Assembly (NCBI GenBank): GCA_026874595.1
Contig: CM049313.1
Span: 70,114,659 to 70,178,658, forward strand
Reading direction: 5' to 3'
DNA: 64,000 nt
Source: Sipunculus nudus
Taxonomy: Eukaryota > Annelida > Sipuncula > Golfingiida > Sipunculidae
Part shown: positions 1 to 11,785 of the stretch, in pieces
Layout: every line of letters starts with the position of its first letter
Numbering within the stretch: position 1 is the first letter of the stretch
Made by a program: the position numbers and the translations under genes
The notes under the pieces: generated by a model
The model's input: the letters and a program-made list of their open reading frames with translations, nothing else
Databases searched by the model: none
Told to the model about the DNA's origin: nothing

Positions 1-1320
1 ATGGTGAAAATCACACAAAATCATTAATTTCTCAATAAGGGATGCATGCATTGGTCAAAAAATCAACTTGACCGAAGATCTTGGATAGTAATGTCATGTA
101 CCAGAAACAGGTGGTGCCACCTGTTATTCTTTTACTTGTTTTCGTGCCGTTTAATACCCCATCATTGCCACTTAACAGTACATTTATAACCTGTGAGCAT
201 TATAAGTCAAAAACTAATGGACAGATTTCTTTCATATTATGCATATACATAGACATGGGTTATGGGATGATGTATATATAAATTGGGGTCATGACCTTTC
301 CTATTAGAGTGGCCTTGACCTTGAATATTGCCATATATGGTGAAAAATTACACAAAATCATTAATATCTCAAAAAGGGATGCATGCATTGGTCCAAAAAT
401 CAACATGTTCGAAGATCTTGGAAAGTATTGTCATGTACCGGAAACAGGTGGCGCCACCTGTTATTCTTTTACTTGTTTTGTGCCGTTTAATACCCCATCA
501 TTGCCATTTATCAGTACTGTGAGCATTATAAGTCAAAAACTAATGGACAAATTTCTTTCATATTATGCATATACATGGATATGGGTTATAGGATAATGTT
601 TATTTGAATAGGGGTCATGACCTTTCCAATGAGTGGCCTTGACCTTGAATATTGCCATATATGGTGAAAATCACACAAAATCATTAATTTCTCAATAAGG
701 GATGCATTGATTGGTCCAAAAATCAACTTGAACGAAGATCTTGGATAGTGTTGTCATGTACGGGAAACAGGTGGTGCCACCTGTTATTCTTTTACTTGTT
801 TTCGCGCCGTTTAATACCCCATCATTGCCACTTAACAGTACATTTATAACCTGTGAGCATTATAAGTCAAAAACTAATGGACAGATTTCTTTCATATTAT
901 GCATATACATAGACATGGGTTATGGGATAATGTATATATAAATTGGGGTCATGACCTTTCCTATTAGAGTGGCCTTGACCTTGAATATTGCCATATATGG
1001 TGAAAATTACACAAAATCATTAATATCTCAATAAGGGATGCATGCATTGGTCCAAAAATCAACATGTTCGAAGATCTTGGAAAGTATTGTCATGTACCGG
1101 AAACAGGTGGCGCCACCTGTTATTCTTTTACTTGTTTTGTGCTGTTTAATACCCCATCATTGCCATTTATCAGTACTGTGAGCATTATAAGTCAAAAACT
1201 AATGGACAGATTTCTTGCATATACATAGACATGGGTTAGGGGATGATGTATATTGAAATTTGGATCATGACCTTTTCTATGAGAATGACCTTTTCTATGA
1301 GTGTGGTCTGATATTAATTG
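1..1320. repeat. Tandem array, two ~330-bp monomers forming a 660-bp higher-order unit
   Basis: The phrase atggtgaaaa...cacaaaatcatta recurs at 1, 337, 661 and 997. Spacings are 336, 324 and 336, so positions 1/661 and 337/997 are each exactly 660 apart and more alike than neighbours. Monomers carry a conserved 'gtggccttgaccttgaatatt' phrase and a centre of dyad, acaggtggcgccacctgt or its one-base variant. Short ORFs here are translated repeat and appear unrelated to any protein family. Confidence 0.9.
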
Positions 1321-1324
1321 TTGC

Positions 1325-1405
1325 TGAAGATGGGGGGGCCTATTCTTAAAGGGGGGGGGATTAATTGTCTGGCGATACTATGGCACCTGCGGTGCCAAGA
1401 AATAT
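1325..1405. repeat. Short module 'gatgggggcctattcttaaag' adjoining the tandem array
   Basis: This ~75-bp module reappears at 11231-11300 and 11711-11780, each time next to monomers of the same tandem family. It ends in 'ggcacctgcggtgcc', an imperfect palindrome. Confidence 0.7.
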
Positions 1406-1439
1406 CTAGTTTCCAGAATAGAACTCTGAGATCACTGAG

Positions 1440-2235
1440 CCGATTCTTCCGAAATTTTGCACAATTATCAGGTCACATGTGAACTGGTGCCAAAATATTT
1501 TGCGTTGACCTCTGATCTTTCCTCTCTCCAGTGCGTCCATCTGTACGTCTGTTTGAATTAACCCACATATCTTCAGAATCGTTTGACCAATCAGGAAAAA
1601 AAAATTTGCACAAATGTAGCCCTTGGATAGCTTTATAAAATACATAGAAAATGGTGGTGCCACCTGCAACCATTTTTCACAGTGTCCATCTGTTCATCTG
1701 CTTTTGGATAAAATCACTCATATCTCTGCAGTGAATGGACTTATCCACTTGAAATTTTGCATGTGAATTCATCCTGGATAGTTTTCTTGATTTTATGACA
1801 GGTGGCACCACCTACATTCGCGTTAAGGCTGCAGACATCGAGGCTTATATCTCAGGACTGGTTTGACGTATCTGCCTAAAATTTTACAATTGTATACAAC
1901 TTGGATACCTCTCTTGATTTTGTGGCAAGTGGCGCCACCTACATACACATTTCCGCTGCAGACATCCATGCTTTTATGCAACACACCTCTCTCTATTTCC
2001 CCTTGCCTCTCAACCAATCCTCCCAAAATTTTGCATGTGTATAGATCTCACATGGCTCTTTATCATACGCAAAACTGGTGACGCCATCTCGACCATTCTT
2101 GCACAGCATCAGTCTGTTTGTATGCTGTAGGATAAAATCACTCATATCTCGGTACTGGTTTGACTTATCTGCCTAAAATTTTGCATGTACATACATCTTG
2201 GATAGCTTTCTCGATTTTGTGGCAGGTGTCAAAAG
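1440..2235. repeat. Degenerate tandem repeat with ggtggcgccacct-type palindromes
   Basis: Phrases such as 'tgaaattttgcatg', 'cttggatagcttt' and 'aggtggcgccacct' recur every ~130-170 bp. A related block lies at 31600-32200. Open frames here lack codon structure and change with each monomer. Confidence 0.75.
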
Positions 2236-2486
2236 AACCTTCAGTCCTCAAGAAATTACAATAAGGGGCCCAGGGTCCCTTTGCTTTTCATGCCTAGGAG
2301 CATCACTGGCATGAAATTTTGACATAAAATTGGTAGGCCTTGCTTTATGAAAGCAATTTCAACACAATAAGGTTATTCTTTTTCTCTCCGTCCCCTTTTT
2401 TATTATTTTAAAAAAAATTTATCTATTCAGTCTGTAAAAATAATTCTCTCTTCTATTACTGGCTTGAAAAATCATCAATGAATTTT
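2236..2486. other. Intergenic, unassigned
   Basis: AT-rich sequence with no supported gene. I see no repeat signature except that it borders the AGCTCAG element starting at 2487. Confidence 0.4.
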
Positions 2487-2546
2487 TAGCTTAGCTGACT
2501 ATAAGTCATCTGAGCTATAGTCGTGGTCCATTGTCCGTCGTCCGTC

Positions 2547-2580
<34 letters not shown>

Positions 2581-3240
2581 GATGTCCGGCAGTAAGACCG
2601 GCACGTTTCGACACCGTTGGACCTACGAATCTGAAATTCGGCATACAGTTAGATGTCCCCAAAATCTCCTACCATGCCGAAAATTGGGTCAATAGGACTT
2701 CGTTCCTTCGAGATATTAAGGAAAAACCTCAATTTTTTATTAGAAATCTATTTTCACACTTCAGGACTGCCTAATATCAAAACCACTCATCTGGTTTTCT
2801 TCATATTTACCATAAATGTTCCTCTATATAGTTCCTATGTACATGCCAGATATTAAGTCAGTATTATATAATTTTAAAAAGTTATGGGCCCAAACATAAT
2901 GGACTTTGTAAAAAAATCAGGAAGATATTTGGTCACTTAAGACCAAAAGTGTTAAAGGTAGGGACCTTTTTTCCAGTAATACAACTTTAATTAATCAAAA
3001 TTTAATTGTATACCAAAAATTAGATCAAAATCTGTTAAATTTTTTTTAAATATTGGCAAAAATATAAAATTGGTACCTTAAATTTTGCCCAACTTTGGCC
3101 ACGGCACATTTTTTTCCTGTAAGTACTGTGGATTTAATTTTCACAGCATGTATACATAAGGATTTAATCTGTTCCACTATGAAATTTAAAAATAAAAGCT
3201 GCAAAATTAGGCTAGTTATTGAATTTTTTTGGAGGCTCTT
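2487..3240 (+). mobile_element. AGCTCAG-type element, 5' head and first body unit
   Basis: It begins with the imperfect palindrome 'tagcttagctgactataagt...catctgagcta', then 'tcgtggtccattgtccgtc' and a (CCGT)n run. A body shared with the copies at 9211, 14380-15077 (-), 16132, 20431 and 48000-48640 (-) follows. No transposase ORF is visible, so it is presumably non-autonomous. Confidence 0.8.
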
Positions 3241-4080
3241 GTTGTATTCCCTTTCATTGTCAAGCAGTCCACTTCGATGACTGTAGGTCCTTCAGTGCAC
3301 ATCTCTATGCTCCCCAGGCTGTTGGCATAATTTTAGATGTCCCAAAAATCTCCTACCATACCGAAAATTGGGTCATTGGGACTTCGTTCCTTCGAGATAT
3401 TAAGGAAAAAAACTCCATTTTCCATAAAAAAAGCCATTGTTACACTTCAAGGCTGCCTAATATCAAAACCACTGATCTGTTTTTGATTGTATATAGTATT
3501 CACATTCTTTCATACATTTTCTATGAACTTACCAAAAATTAGGTCAATATTGGGTATTACTTTGAAGTTATGGGCCAAAACGAAATGCAATTTGTAAAAA
3601 ATCAGGAAATATATTTACTCACCTAACATGAGAATTGCTGAACCTAGAGACCTTTTTTTCAGGAATATAACTTTATTTAATCAAGATTCAATTGTTTACC
3701 CAAAATTAGATCTGAATTTTGCAAATTTTTCAAGTTATTAGCATAAATAAAAAATCAATACCTTAAATTTTGTCCAACTTTGGCACTGTTGATTTAATTT
3801 TCTCAGCATATATACATAAGGATTTAATCTTTTAAAATCTGAAATTTCAAAGAAATTGATTGGAAAGAATAGCTTTTATTCATGTTTTCATACACCATGT
3901 CAAGTGTTGTTTACATCTAGCCCACCTAGTAGTACAGCCTTCACTTGCATTATGTAACCCACCCCAGGCAGCTTGCCTTGGGTCAGCTTGGCCACTACCA
4001 GCAGGCTTCCCCTCTGCCCTGCACCCCCCCCCCCCCCCGATGGTGCATAAACTAGATGAATGTTATTATTTTCTGTAATT
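3241..4080 (+). mobile_element. AGCTCAG-type element, second diverged body unit
   Basis: Phrases of the first body unit recur (atttagatgtccc, 'tcctaccataccgaaaattg', 'gcctaatatcaaaaccact'). The block ends at 'catgtcaagtgttgtttaca' and a poly-C tract near 4025. A close relative occupies 9290-10070. Confidence 0.7.
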
Positions 4081-4599
4081 GATTCATTCTTATTCCAGGC
4101 TATGCTACATTTTAGATTTTGTATTGTACCACCAGGGTTACAATGATTAAAGTGTACATTTAATTGTGTCCACAAAGTGGTGTATTGCTATGAAAGTGTG
4201 GATGTTCTTGAGATAAGAAATTCCTTACTTCAGAGGAGTAAAAACTTCACCAGGTGTGAAATTGACTATTAATTCCAGTAATAAATTAAAACTGGGATAG
4301 TAATTAGCACAATGATATTGTTTGTCCCTCATTCAACCAACAGTGTGTATACTTTATTTGAAAAGATGTTTTATTTTATCAAATTTACTGAATCTTTTAT
4401 TTTATTTTGGTGAATAAAATTAAGCATGTACTGAAAACTCTAATGTGCAAAAATTTTTAATAGTGATTCAAGGAATATTCTTGTAGATGCCATGTTGTGG
4501 CATTATTTTCTTTTAAATTCAGTTTAAACATTTATGATTTAAAATAATAAAATATATGTGTATGCATAATATAACCCAATATGAGCTACACTCTGGATA

Positions 4600-4730
4600 T
4601 ATGATGATTGCAACTTTTGCAACAATTCTAATATTTTAACTTATAGTTTCAGTTTTTTACTCTGTATAAATAATGATTGCAACTTTTGCAACAATTCTAA
4701 TATTTTAACTTATATTTTCAGGTTTTTTTA
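4600..4730. repeat. 70-bp tandem duplication
   Basis: 'tgattgcaacttttgcaaca' and its downstream context occur at about 4604 and 4674, almost identical over ~45 bp. Confidence 0.85.
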
Positions 4731-4936
4731 TTAAAAATTTATAAAACCTGTAAATAAAAAAATGATTCAGATAAAAACTTTTAATGGAAAAAGTGGATAT
4801 GCTTAAAAAAAATAGGCTTATATATAAACTTAAATGCATTATTCCCTTGAAAGTGAAATAAAGGTATTAGTCCATTCTGTCCACTTGCCTGTCCATCTGT
4901 AAATTTTCATATGCATTACAGTATCTCAAAACTTCT

Positions 4937-5848
4937 ACTGTTTTTCTTCATGACAGTCTTGTCAGAGTATTAGTTTGCAATCATATATTTAGAACTTTAC
5001 TATAACCAAGTAGGAGGGCCCCTTTCCTCTTAGCTTTTCATATTCTTATATAAATGAAAAACATTACAATAGAATATTTCTACATCCATCTTCGTTTGCC
5101 CTCACTTTTCCCTTCGCTGAACCCCATCCAAAAGTCAGCCTCAGTAAGCAAGAACAAGATGAAACAGATATATTCATACTTTAATATTTTGTATAACTAT
5201 TCGTCCATAGGTACCTATGTACATGCCAGAAATTATGTCAATATTGTGTAATATGTAGACAGAGTGGGCATCACAATAATTTACCTTGTCAAGACTAAAG
5301 AGATATTGTGTCATACTGTCACAAATTCATAAATCACTTCATCAGCATAGTTAATCATAACATCATATCTGTCAAATTGAAAGCTTGCATTTACTGTTTT
5401 TCTTCATGACAGTCTTCTCAGAGTATTAGTTTGCAATCATATATTTAGAACTTTACTATAACCAAGTAGGAGGGCCCCTTTCCTCTTAGCGTTTCATATT
5501 CTTATATAAATGAAAAACATTACAATAGAATATTTCTACATCCACCTTCGTGCTGCCCTCACTTTTCCCTTCTCCGAACCCCTTCCCAAAGTCAGCCTCA
5601 GTAAGCAAGAACAAGATGAAACAGATATATTCATACTTTAATATTTTGTATAACTATTCATCCATAGGTACCTATGTACATGCCAGAAATTATGTCAATA
5701 TTGTGTAATATGTAGACATAGTGGGCATCACAATAATGTACCTTGTCAAGACTAAAGAGATATTGTGTCATACAGTCACAAATTCATAAATCACTTCATC
5801 AGCATAGTTAATCATAACATCATATCTGTCAAAACTGAAAGCTTGCAG
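4937..5848. repeat. 456-bp tandem duplication
   Basis: Two nearly identical copies begin with actgtttttcttcatgaca at 4937 and 5393. A more diverged copy lies at about 26160-26500, showing that this is part of a dispersed element body. Confidence 0.9.
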
Positions 5849-6825
5849 ACTACCATACACTTTAGATCCTTCAACAAATAGCCTTATCATCATTCTACCA
5901 CTGCTTATTACTGCTGTCATTGCATTCATATTTGCTCAAATATATCACAATTTTTCAACCCCTCCTAAATAAATAAAAAATAAACCACTATATTTGACTC
6001 TATTAATCCATCAGTCAGGTTATTTCATTTATCATTTACTCACATATTACATTACATTCCTTTAAAATAGCCCAACATGTCCATGATATTCATAAGCTTT
6101 ATCGACTCGATATAGTATCACAGCGGAGAAACATTTATAGTCCAATCACGATCAGCTGAGGGCCGTGACCCATGGGTCCCTTGTTTTTTCTAAATTAGTT
6201 TCATTTTGCAAATTCCCAGCCTACAATCAAATTTGGTATGTTAATAGTTTACATATTCCTGTGGCACATTTGGCCTTGATACCACTCGGGCAAAATATGG
6301 GGCTTATAATAACCTTAAAGAGGACTGGATTTTAATTATCTCAGTTTACAAAAGTAGCTACTACCTTTGTTGTACATCATCATTTTTACATACATTTTAT
6401 GTATGTTTTACAAAAATTTAAGCTACATGCAAAACATATAAACCATCTGTTGTTATTAAATTTTTATGCAAATTCTAAATATTTTACAGTCATGTCATGC
6501 TTTGAAACAGACAAATTGTGTGAATAAAATAACATTGTAAATCAAGGAAAAGTAAAAACAACAAAAATTGATTGATTATTCATGCAGAAATGTCATAAGA
6601 ACCACGATGAGTTATGAAATCTTAAAGAGAATTAAAATTTACTAAAAGTAGTGATTGTGATGAAAAATGTATTTTAACATCTGTTACATAAAATAAAAAG
6701 CCTTGCTCATCAGCTGAGTGCCATTAACCATAGGTCACTTGTTTCTGTGCTGGTATAATTAGGATATTAAAAAATATTCTCATAATCAATTTCAGCTGAG
6801 CACTGTGACCCACAGGTCCCTTGTT
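5849..6825 (+). mobile_element. AGCTCAG-element 3' part, with three tail motifs
   Basis: The tail phrase CAGCTGAG(C)...GTGACCCAT(A/G)GGTCCCTTGTT occurs at 6153-6185. Diverged copies lie at 6711-6745 and 6793-6825. The first tail matches the body seen at 26160-26714, so 2487-6185 may be one composite ~3.7-kb insertion. No gene is seen here. Confidence 0.65.
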
Positions 6826-7035
6826 AAGATTGATAATAAAAATATTTAAAGAAGGTTAAATAGATGAAAATAGATGCTGGATTGGCAGAAGATTTTTAAA
6901 TTATGCATCTTACTAAATAATTATAATTATAAGATGCCTCATGACAAGGACTATGAGAATATGGCATCATTGCTGTGAGGCATTTAGTTATTATTGATAT
7001 TCTTATTTTTTCTTCCATTTTTTTATCCACCACAG

Positions 7036-8623
7036 GGAGCTCAAGTTTTAAAAGTTCAGTGCCAGATAGAGTTGAGACATTATCAAGTCAGCAGACAAAC
7101 CAAGAACAGAAACCTACCCTATGCCCAGAGAACCGGTTGTCTTATACCCAGTGCCCTGATAAAGATGGAAGTAGCCCACAGCCTGCAAACTCAAAACGAA
7201 CCTTTGTCACAGAACCTGAAAGCTATAGAGACTCACAAAGCAGTGACCAGTTGGTAGCAAGTGTGAACACAACTGCAGAAAAAGTGCCATTGGATACAGA
7301 AAAATCTTCCACGATTGATATAAAATCACGAACAAAAACTGGCATTAGTAAAGTGTCTCTACCTACTGTTAATTCATTAGGAGCTGAAGTAAGAGAAAGG
7401 GTTAGAGATGAAATTAAGGGTTACGTGTTTGGGAAAAAAGAAGACCACATCAACTGTGAGGATGTAGGCAATGTGTGTGGTGGAGGATCACATATAGACG
7501 CTCAGGAAGATGAATTTAATAAACTCCGTAGTAAACAGAAATATGTGTATGAACCCAGCAATAAAGAAACTTATGTTGATAGACCCTGTAGTAAACAGAC
7601 ATACATAAAGCCAGTAGAAGAGTGGCCCACGGAGGAGCCTAGGGTTTATGAACATGAAATACCAGCAGCTTTACGTGACCGTCAGATATACGATGCAATG
7701 TTTATCCATGCTGGAAATCCGGAGGATGAGGAGATTGCACTAAAACTTGCACACGGCATGGAAGACAATATCATATTGGATGGAGGTGAGAAACCAAAAG
7801 TGTATGTGCAGGTCAGGGATGAACAGTTTGGCCGCAGTAAAATAAATGAGATGGATAATGCAAATAAGTACAGTACTTTCAAGTTTGTGATAGTTTCAAA
7901 ATATTTGACAGAAGATAAATGGGCCAGAATGATGAAAGACGAAGCCCTTGTGGATGCCATTGAAAAGGAGGAGCTCAATTGGAGTGTGATACCTGTGCAT
8001 ACACAGTTGTCTGGGAAACGGGAATACGAGGTGCCATTTGGACTCAAAGCTCTGAATGGAATCATCTTCACTGGTGAGCAGTCTAAATACTTTTATACAA
8101 AAATTGGAAAATCCCTTAACAGCAAATTGTCTGTTAGAAGAGAGAGAGAAGACAATCTGAAACAGGAGAAGGAAAAAGCACTAAGTCAGATTCATGAGAG
8201 AAAAATGGATGAATTGAGGCTAAAAAAACATAAAGAACGCATGGAACAGTTGAAAAAAGAAGAAACAAGGAGGAAACAGTTTGAAGGGTATCGAAGGGAT
8301 GAGGAGAACGTAAGGCGCCACATGCAAGATGTGCATGTTGATAACCCTGATACTGTTAATCATTGGAAGCGGGAGCAGCAAGCTCCTCCAAGGACATCAA
8401 CCTCCGTACCTCAAAAAATGCATCATAACGGTTCATCCTCAGCACCCAAAGGTCAAGTTCAAGGTCATCAGAGTAATTATCATATTACCATAAAAACTGC
8501 ACAAAATGTCCAAATAGGGGATTCTGTCCACATGGAGCATGGTAATAGGAGAATGGTATCTCATGGAACAGGAGAGGAAGTGGAGTATGAGGTTCAGGAA
8601 GAGAAGGGCACCTCTGGTGACAA
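7036..8623 (+). CDS. TIR- and RHIM-containing adaptor (TRIF/TICAM-like), large exon
   Basis: This is an internal exon of a probable innate-immune signalling adaptor. The open frame runs back to 6975, but no ATG starts it and 'ttccatttttttatccaccacag' makes a strong 3' splice site at 7035, so the exon starts at 7036 in phase 1. Counting from its first residue: 1-165 polar and probably disordered; 166-193 has three ~10-residue SK..Y repeats; ~216-362 is a TIR domain (YDAMFIHAG at 219-227, BB-loop region RDEQFG at 261-266, FVIVSKYL near 284, and a C-terminal helix NGIIFTGEQSKYFYTKIGKS typical of TICAM-like TIRs); 368-430 is a Lys/Glu/Arg-rich probable coiled coil; 491-500 NVQIGDSVHM is a RHIM core, preceded by KTAQ. 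The BB-loop proline is replaced by Phe265. The exon ends in GACAA|GTAAGT (phase 2). Reading through gives a TAA three codon positions later, so intron retention would end the protein just after the RHIM. The N-terminus is not in the sequence I could assign. Confidence 0.85.
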
Positions 8624-8629
8624 GTAAGT

Positions 8630-8960
8630 GAACTTCATTCTGATCTGCAACATCCTATAACCTTTTCTCCTTTTGAAAAATTATGGTGTCATAGTGGCCA
8701 TCAGTGATATAGGGCTCAAGTTGATTGTTTCAGCCTGCGAGGTGTTATTATTACATTTCTGCTGGGAGGGCTAGGAAATTAGAAGTGATGATGTAACACA
8801 TGCAGTGCATGTCATGCACCCTGCAGGCTGAAACTTTTGTGCCAGCTCACTGAAAAATGCACCCAACACAAAGGGTCACAACAAGTACCGCTCAGAACTT
8901 TGTATGTGATGAAGGTAGAGGCCTGTGGGTCTGTATATACTACAGAGCCACAATTTGGTC
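8630..8960 (+). repeat. Dispersed repeat related to the 50.08-50.45 kb inverted-repeat element
   Basis: Intronic. Shared phrases include gatgatgtaacacatgca, gctgaaac and 'gtatatactacagagcc', all also found in 50083-50446. The sequence is strongly diverged. Confidence 0.6.
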
Positions 8961-9210
8961 TAGGACTGTAACTACTTTTCTAAGGGCCGGAAACTTGGGT
9001 CAGACTCCAGTATCCCTGGACTCAGACTAACACTTGAACTCAGATAGTGTTGACTCAACTATATGACTGGTATCCACATAACAATGTTTGCCAGTGACCC
9101 TTTCTCGTCTGAGAAGTGTCGTGTTCCAAGTATTGTAAAATCCTGTTTGACATCTATCAAAAGAATCTTCTTGACAGCTTTACTATTGCAACATAATTTC
9201 TCTAGCATTA

Positions 9211-10075
9211 TTAGCTCAGCTGCATGACTATAAGTCATCTGAGCTAAAGTCATGGTCCTTTCTCCGTCCGGCTGTCCGTTAACAGGGCACGTTTTGAAAC
9301 CGTTTGACCTATGAATCCAAAATTTTGCATACTGTTAGATGTCCCTAAAGTCTCCTACCATACCGAAAATTTGGTCACTAGGACTTAGTTCCTTCTAGAT
9401 ATTAAGTAAAAACCTCCATTTTCCATAAAAAAAGCCATTGTGACACTTCAAGGCTGCCTAATTTCAAAATCACTGATCTGTTATTGATCATATTTAGAAT
9501 TCATATTCTTCCAAAAATTTTCTATGAACATACTAAAAATTAGGTCAGTATTGCTTAATGTTTTGAAGTTAAAGGCCCAAATATAATGCAATTTTTAAAA
9601 AATTTGGAAATATATTTACCCCCTTAGAATGAGAATTGCTGAAACTGGAGAGACTTTTCTCAGGAATATATCTTAATTTAATAAAGATTTTATTGTTTAT
9701 CCAAAATTGTATCTGAATTTTGCAAATTTTTCAAGTTATTAGCATAAATAAAAAATCAGTCCCTAAATTTTGTCCAACTTTGGCAACGGCATGTTTTTTT
9801 CCCTGCAAGCACTGTTGATTTAATTTTCACAGCGCATATACATAAGGATTTAATCATTTAAAATCTGAAATTTCAAAGGAATTGATTGAAATGTGTAGCT
9901 TTTATTCAAGTTTTCACACACCATGTCAAGTGTTGTTTACATCTAGCCCACCCAGTGCTACAGCCTCCACTTGTGTTATGTAACCTACCCAAGGCAGCTT
10001 GCCTTGGCTCAGCTTGGCCACTACTAGCAGACTTCCCCTCTGCCCTGCCCCCCCCCCCCCCTCAAGTACTATATT
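9211..10075 (+). mobile_element. AGCTCAG-type element in the TIR-gene intron
   Basis: The head 'tagctcagctgcatgactat' is followed by only a short CCGTCCGG stretch, then the common body and a poly-C tract at ~10048. No 3' tail motif was found, so the copy is probably truncated. Confidence 0.75.
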
Positions 10076-10299
10076 AGATCAAGGTGACATACTGTGTTCG
10101 TTTGATGGCATGACTAAAACTTTATTTCTATTACTTGATTTTGAACACCAAGTTTCCCAGGATTTTGGTTTTATTCAAGGCTGCTGGAGAGCTGAAGTAG
10201 TTTTTGATTTGTGTGTTAGTTTTTGACGAATCACTCCTCAATATTTGGACATCACTGATACTAATGATATTTAACAAATCTATTAATTAGATTAATTGT

Positions 10300-11785
10300 A
10301 TCCCCCCAATTGTGGGGGATACTATGGACTTCTGTCAGTCCTGGTGCCACCACTGCAGATAAATCTTGTCTTTGTGATAACTCAAAAATTACTTCACAGA
10401 TCTTTACCAAACTTGATATGTGCATAGATATGGGCAAGAGGACAAAACCTAAATTGGGGTTATGACCTTCACAAGGAGAGTGACCTTGGCCTTGAATATG
10501 TCCATTTTGGTGGATATTACACAATTTCTCAAAAATCTCACTAAATCTAGCATGGATTGATTCAAAAACATGTTGACCAAAGATCCTGGATAGCCTTGTC
10601 ATGTGCCATAAACTGGTTGTGCCACCTATTATTCTTTTCTTGTTTTTATGTTTTTTAATACCCCATCATTGCCATTTGACAGTACTTTGAGCATTATAAG
10701 TCAAAAACTAATGGACAGATTTCTTTCACATTATACATATATACATAGATATGGGTTATGAGATATATTTGAATTTTGGTCATGACCTTTCCTGTGAGAG
10801 TGGCCTTGACTTTGAATACTTATATATTTGGTGAAAATCACGCAGATTCTTAAATATCTCTAGAAGTCTTGCATGGAATAATCCAAATATCAAGTAGACT
10901 GATGATCTGGGATAACATTGTCATGTACCATAAACTGGTGGGGCCACCTTTTGTTCTTTTCTTGTTTTGGCACCTTTTATTACCCCAATCATTGCCACTT
11001 GACAGTACTGTGGACTATAGTAAAAAACTGATAGACAGATTTCTTTCATATTATGTATAAATATAGATACGGGTTATTGAATAAGGTACACTTTAATCGG
11101 GGTCATGACCTTTACTATGAGAGTGGCCTTGACCTTGAATATATCCATATTTTGTGGAAAAAAATATTGTTTCTCAAATAGATGGAAGAAACCATGGTGG
11201 CTTGCCTAGTGTCAGTATATGATTCTGAAGATGGGGGCCTATTCTTGAAGGGGGGATTAATTGTCCAGGGATCCTATGGCACTTGCGGTGCCAAGATATG
11301 TCTAGTTATTAAAATCACACAAAATGTTAAATATCTTGATAAAGGATGCATGGTTTGGTCAAAAAGACAAATTGACCAAAGATCTTGGATAGCTTTGTCT
11401 TGTGCAGGAAACTGATGGTGCCACCTTTTGTCCATTTTATGTTTTGCACCTTTTAAAATCCCCTTCATTGCCACAATACAGTACTGAAAGCATTATAAGT
11501 AAAAAACTAATGGACAGATTTCTATCATATTATGCATATACATAGATTAGGTTATGGGATGAGATATATTTAAATTGGGATAATGACCTCTCCTATGAGA
11601 GTGGACTTGACCTTGAATATTCCCATATTTGGTGGAAAAATATTGTCTCTCAAGTTGATAGACCGAAGAAACCATGGTGGTTTTCCAAGAATCAGTATAT
11701 GCTTCTGAAGATGGGGGCCTATTCTTGAAGGGGCAATTAATTGTCCAGGGATTCTATGGCACTTGTGATGCCAAGATATGTCTAG
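10300..11785. repeat. Tandem array related to the one at 1-1320, inside the TIR-gene intron
   Basis: Monomers with 'gtggccttgaccttgaatat', 'tcatgtaccataaactggtg' and 'tttgagcattataagtcaaa'-type phrases recur near 10501, 10826, 11144 and 11621. Two copies of the gatgggggcc module are interspersed. The open frames are repeat-derived. Confidence 0.85.

Noticed and set aside
1863-2081. Overlapping ORFs on both strands in the first 2.3 kb
   Set aside because: Each is a reading of tandem-repeat monomers; no codon bias or family match.
6975-7035. Open frame extending upstream of the TIR exon with a hydrophobic, signal-peptide-like start
   Set aside because: It begins with GTG, and the hydrophobic stretch is the translated polypyrimidine tract of a strong splice acceptor ending at 7035.
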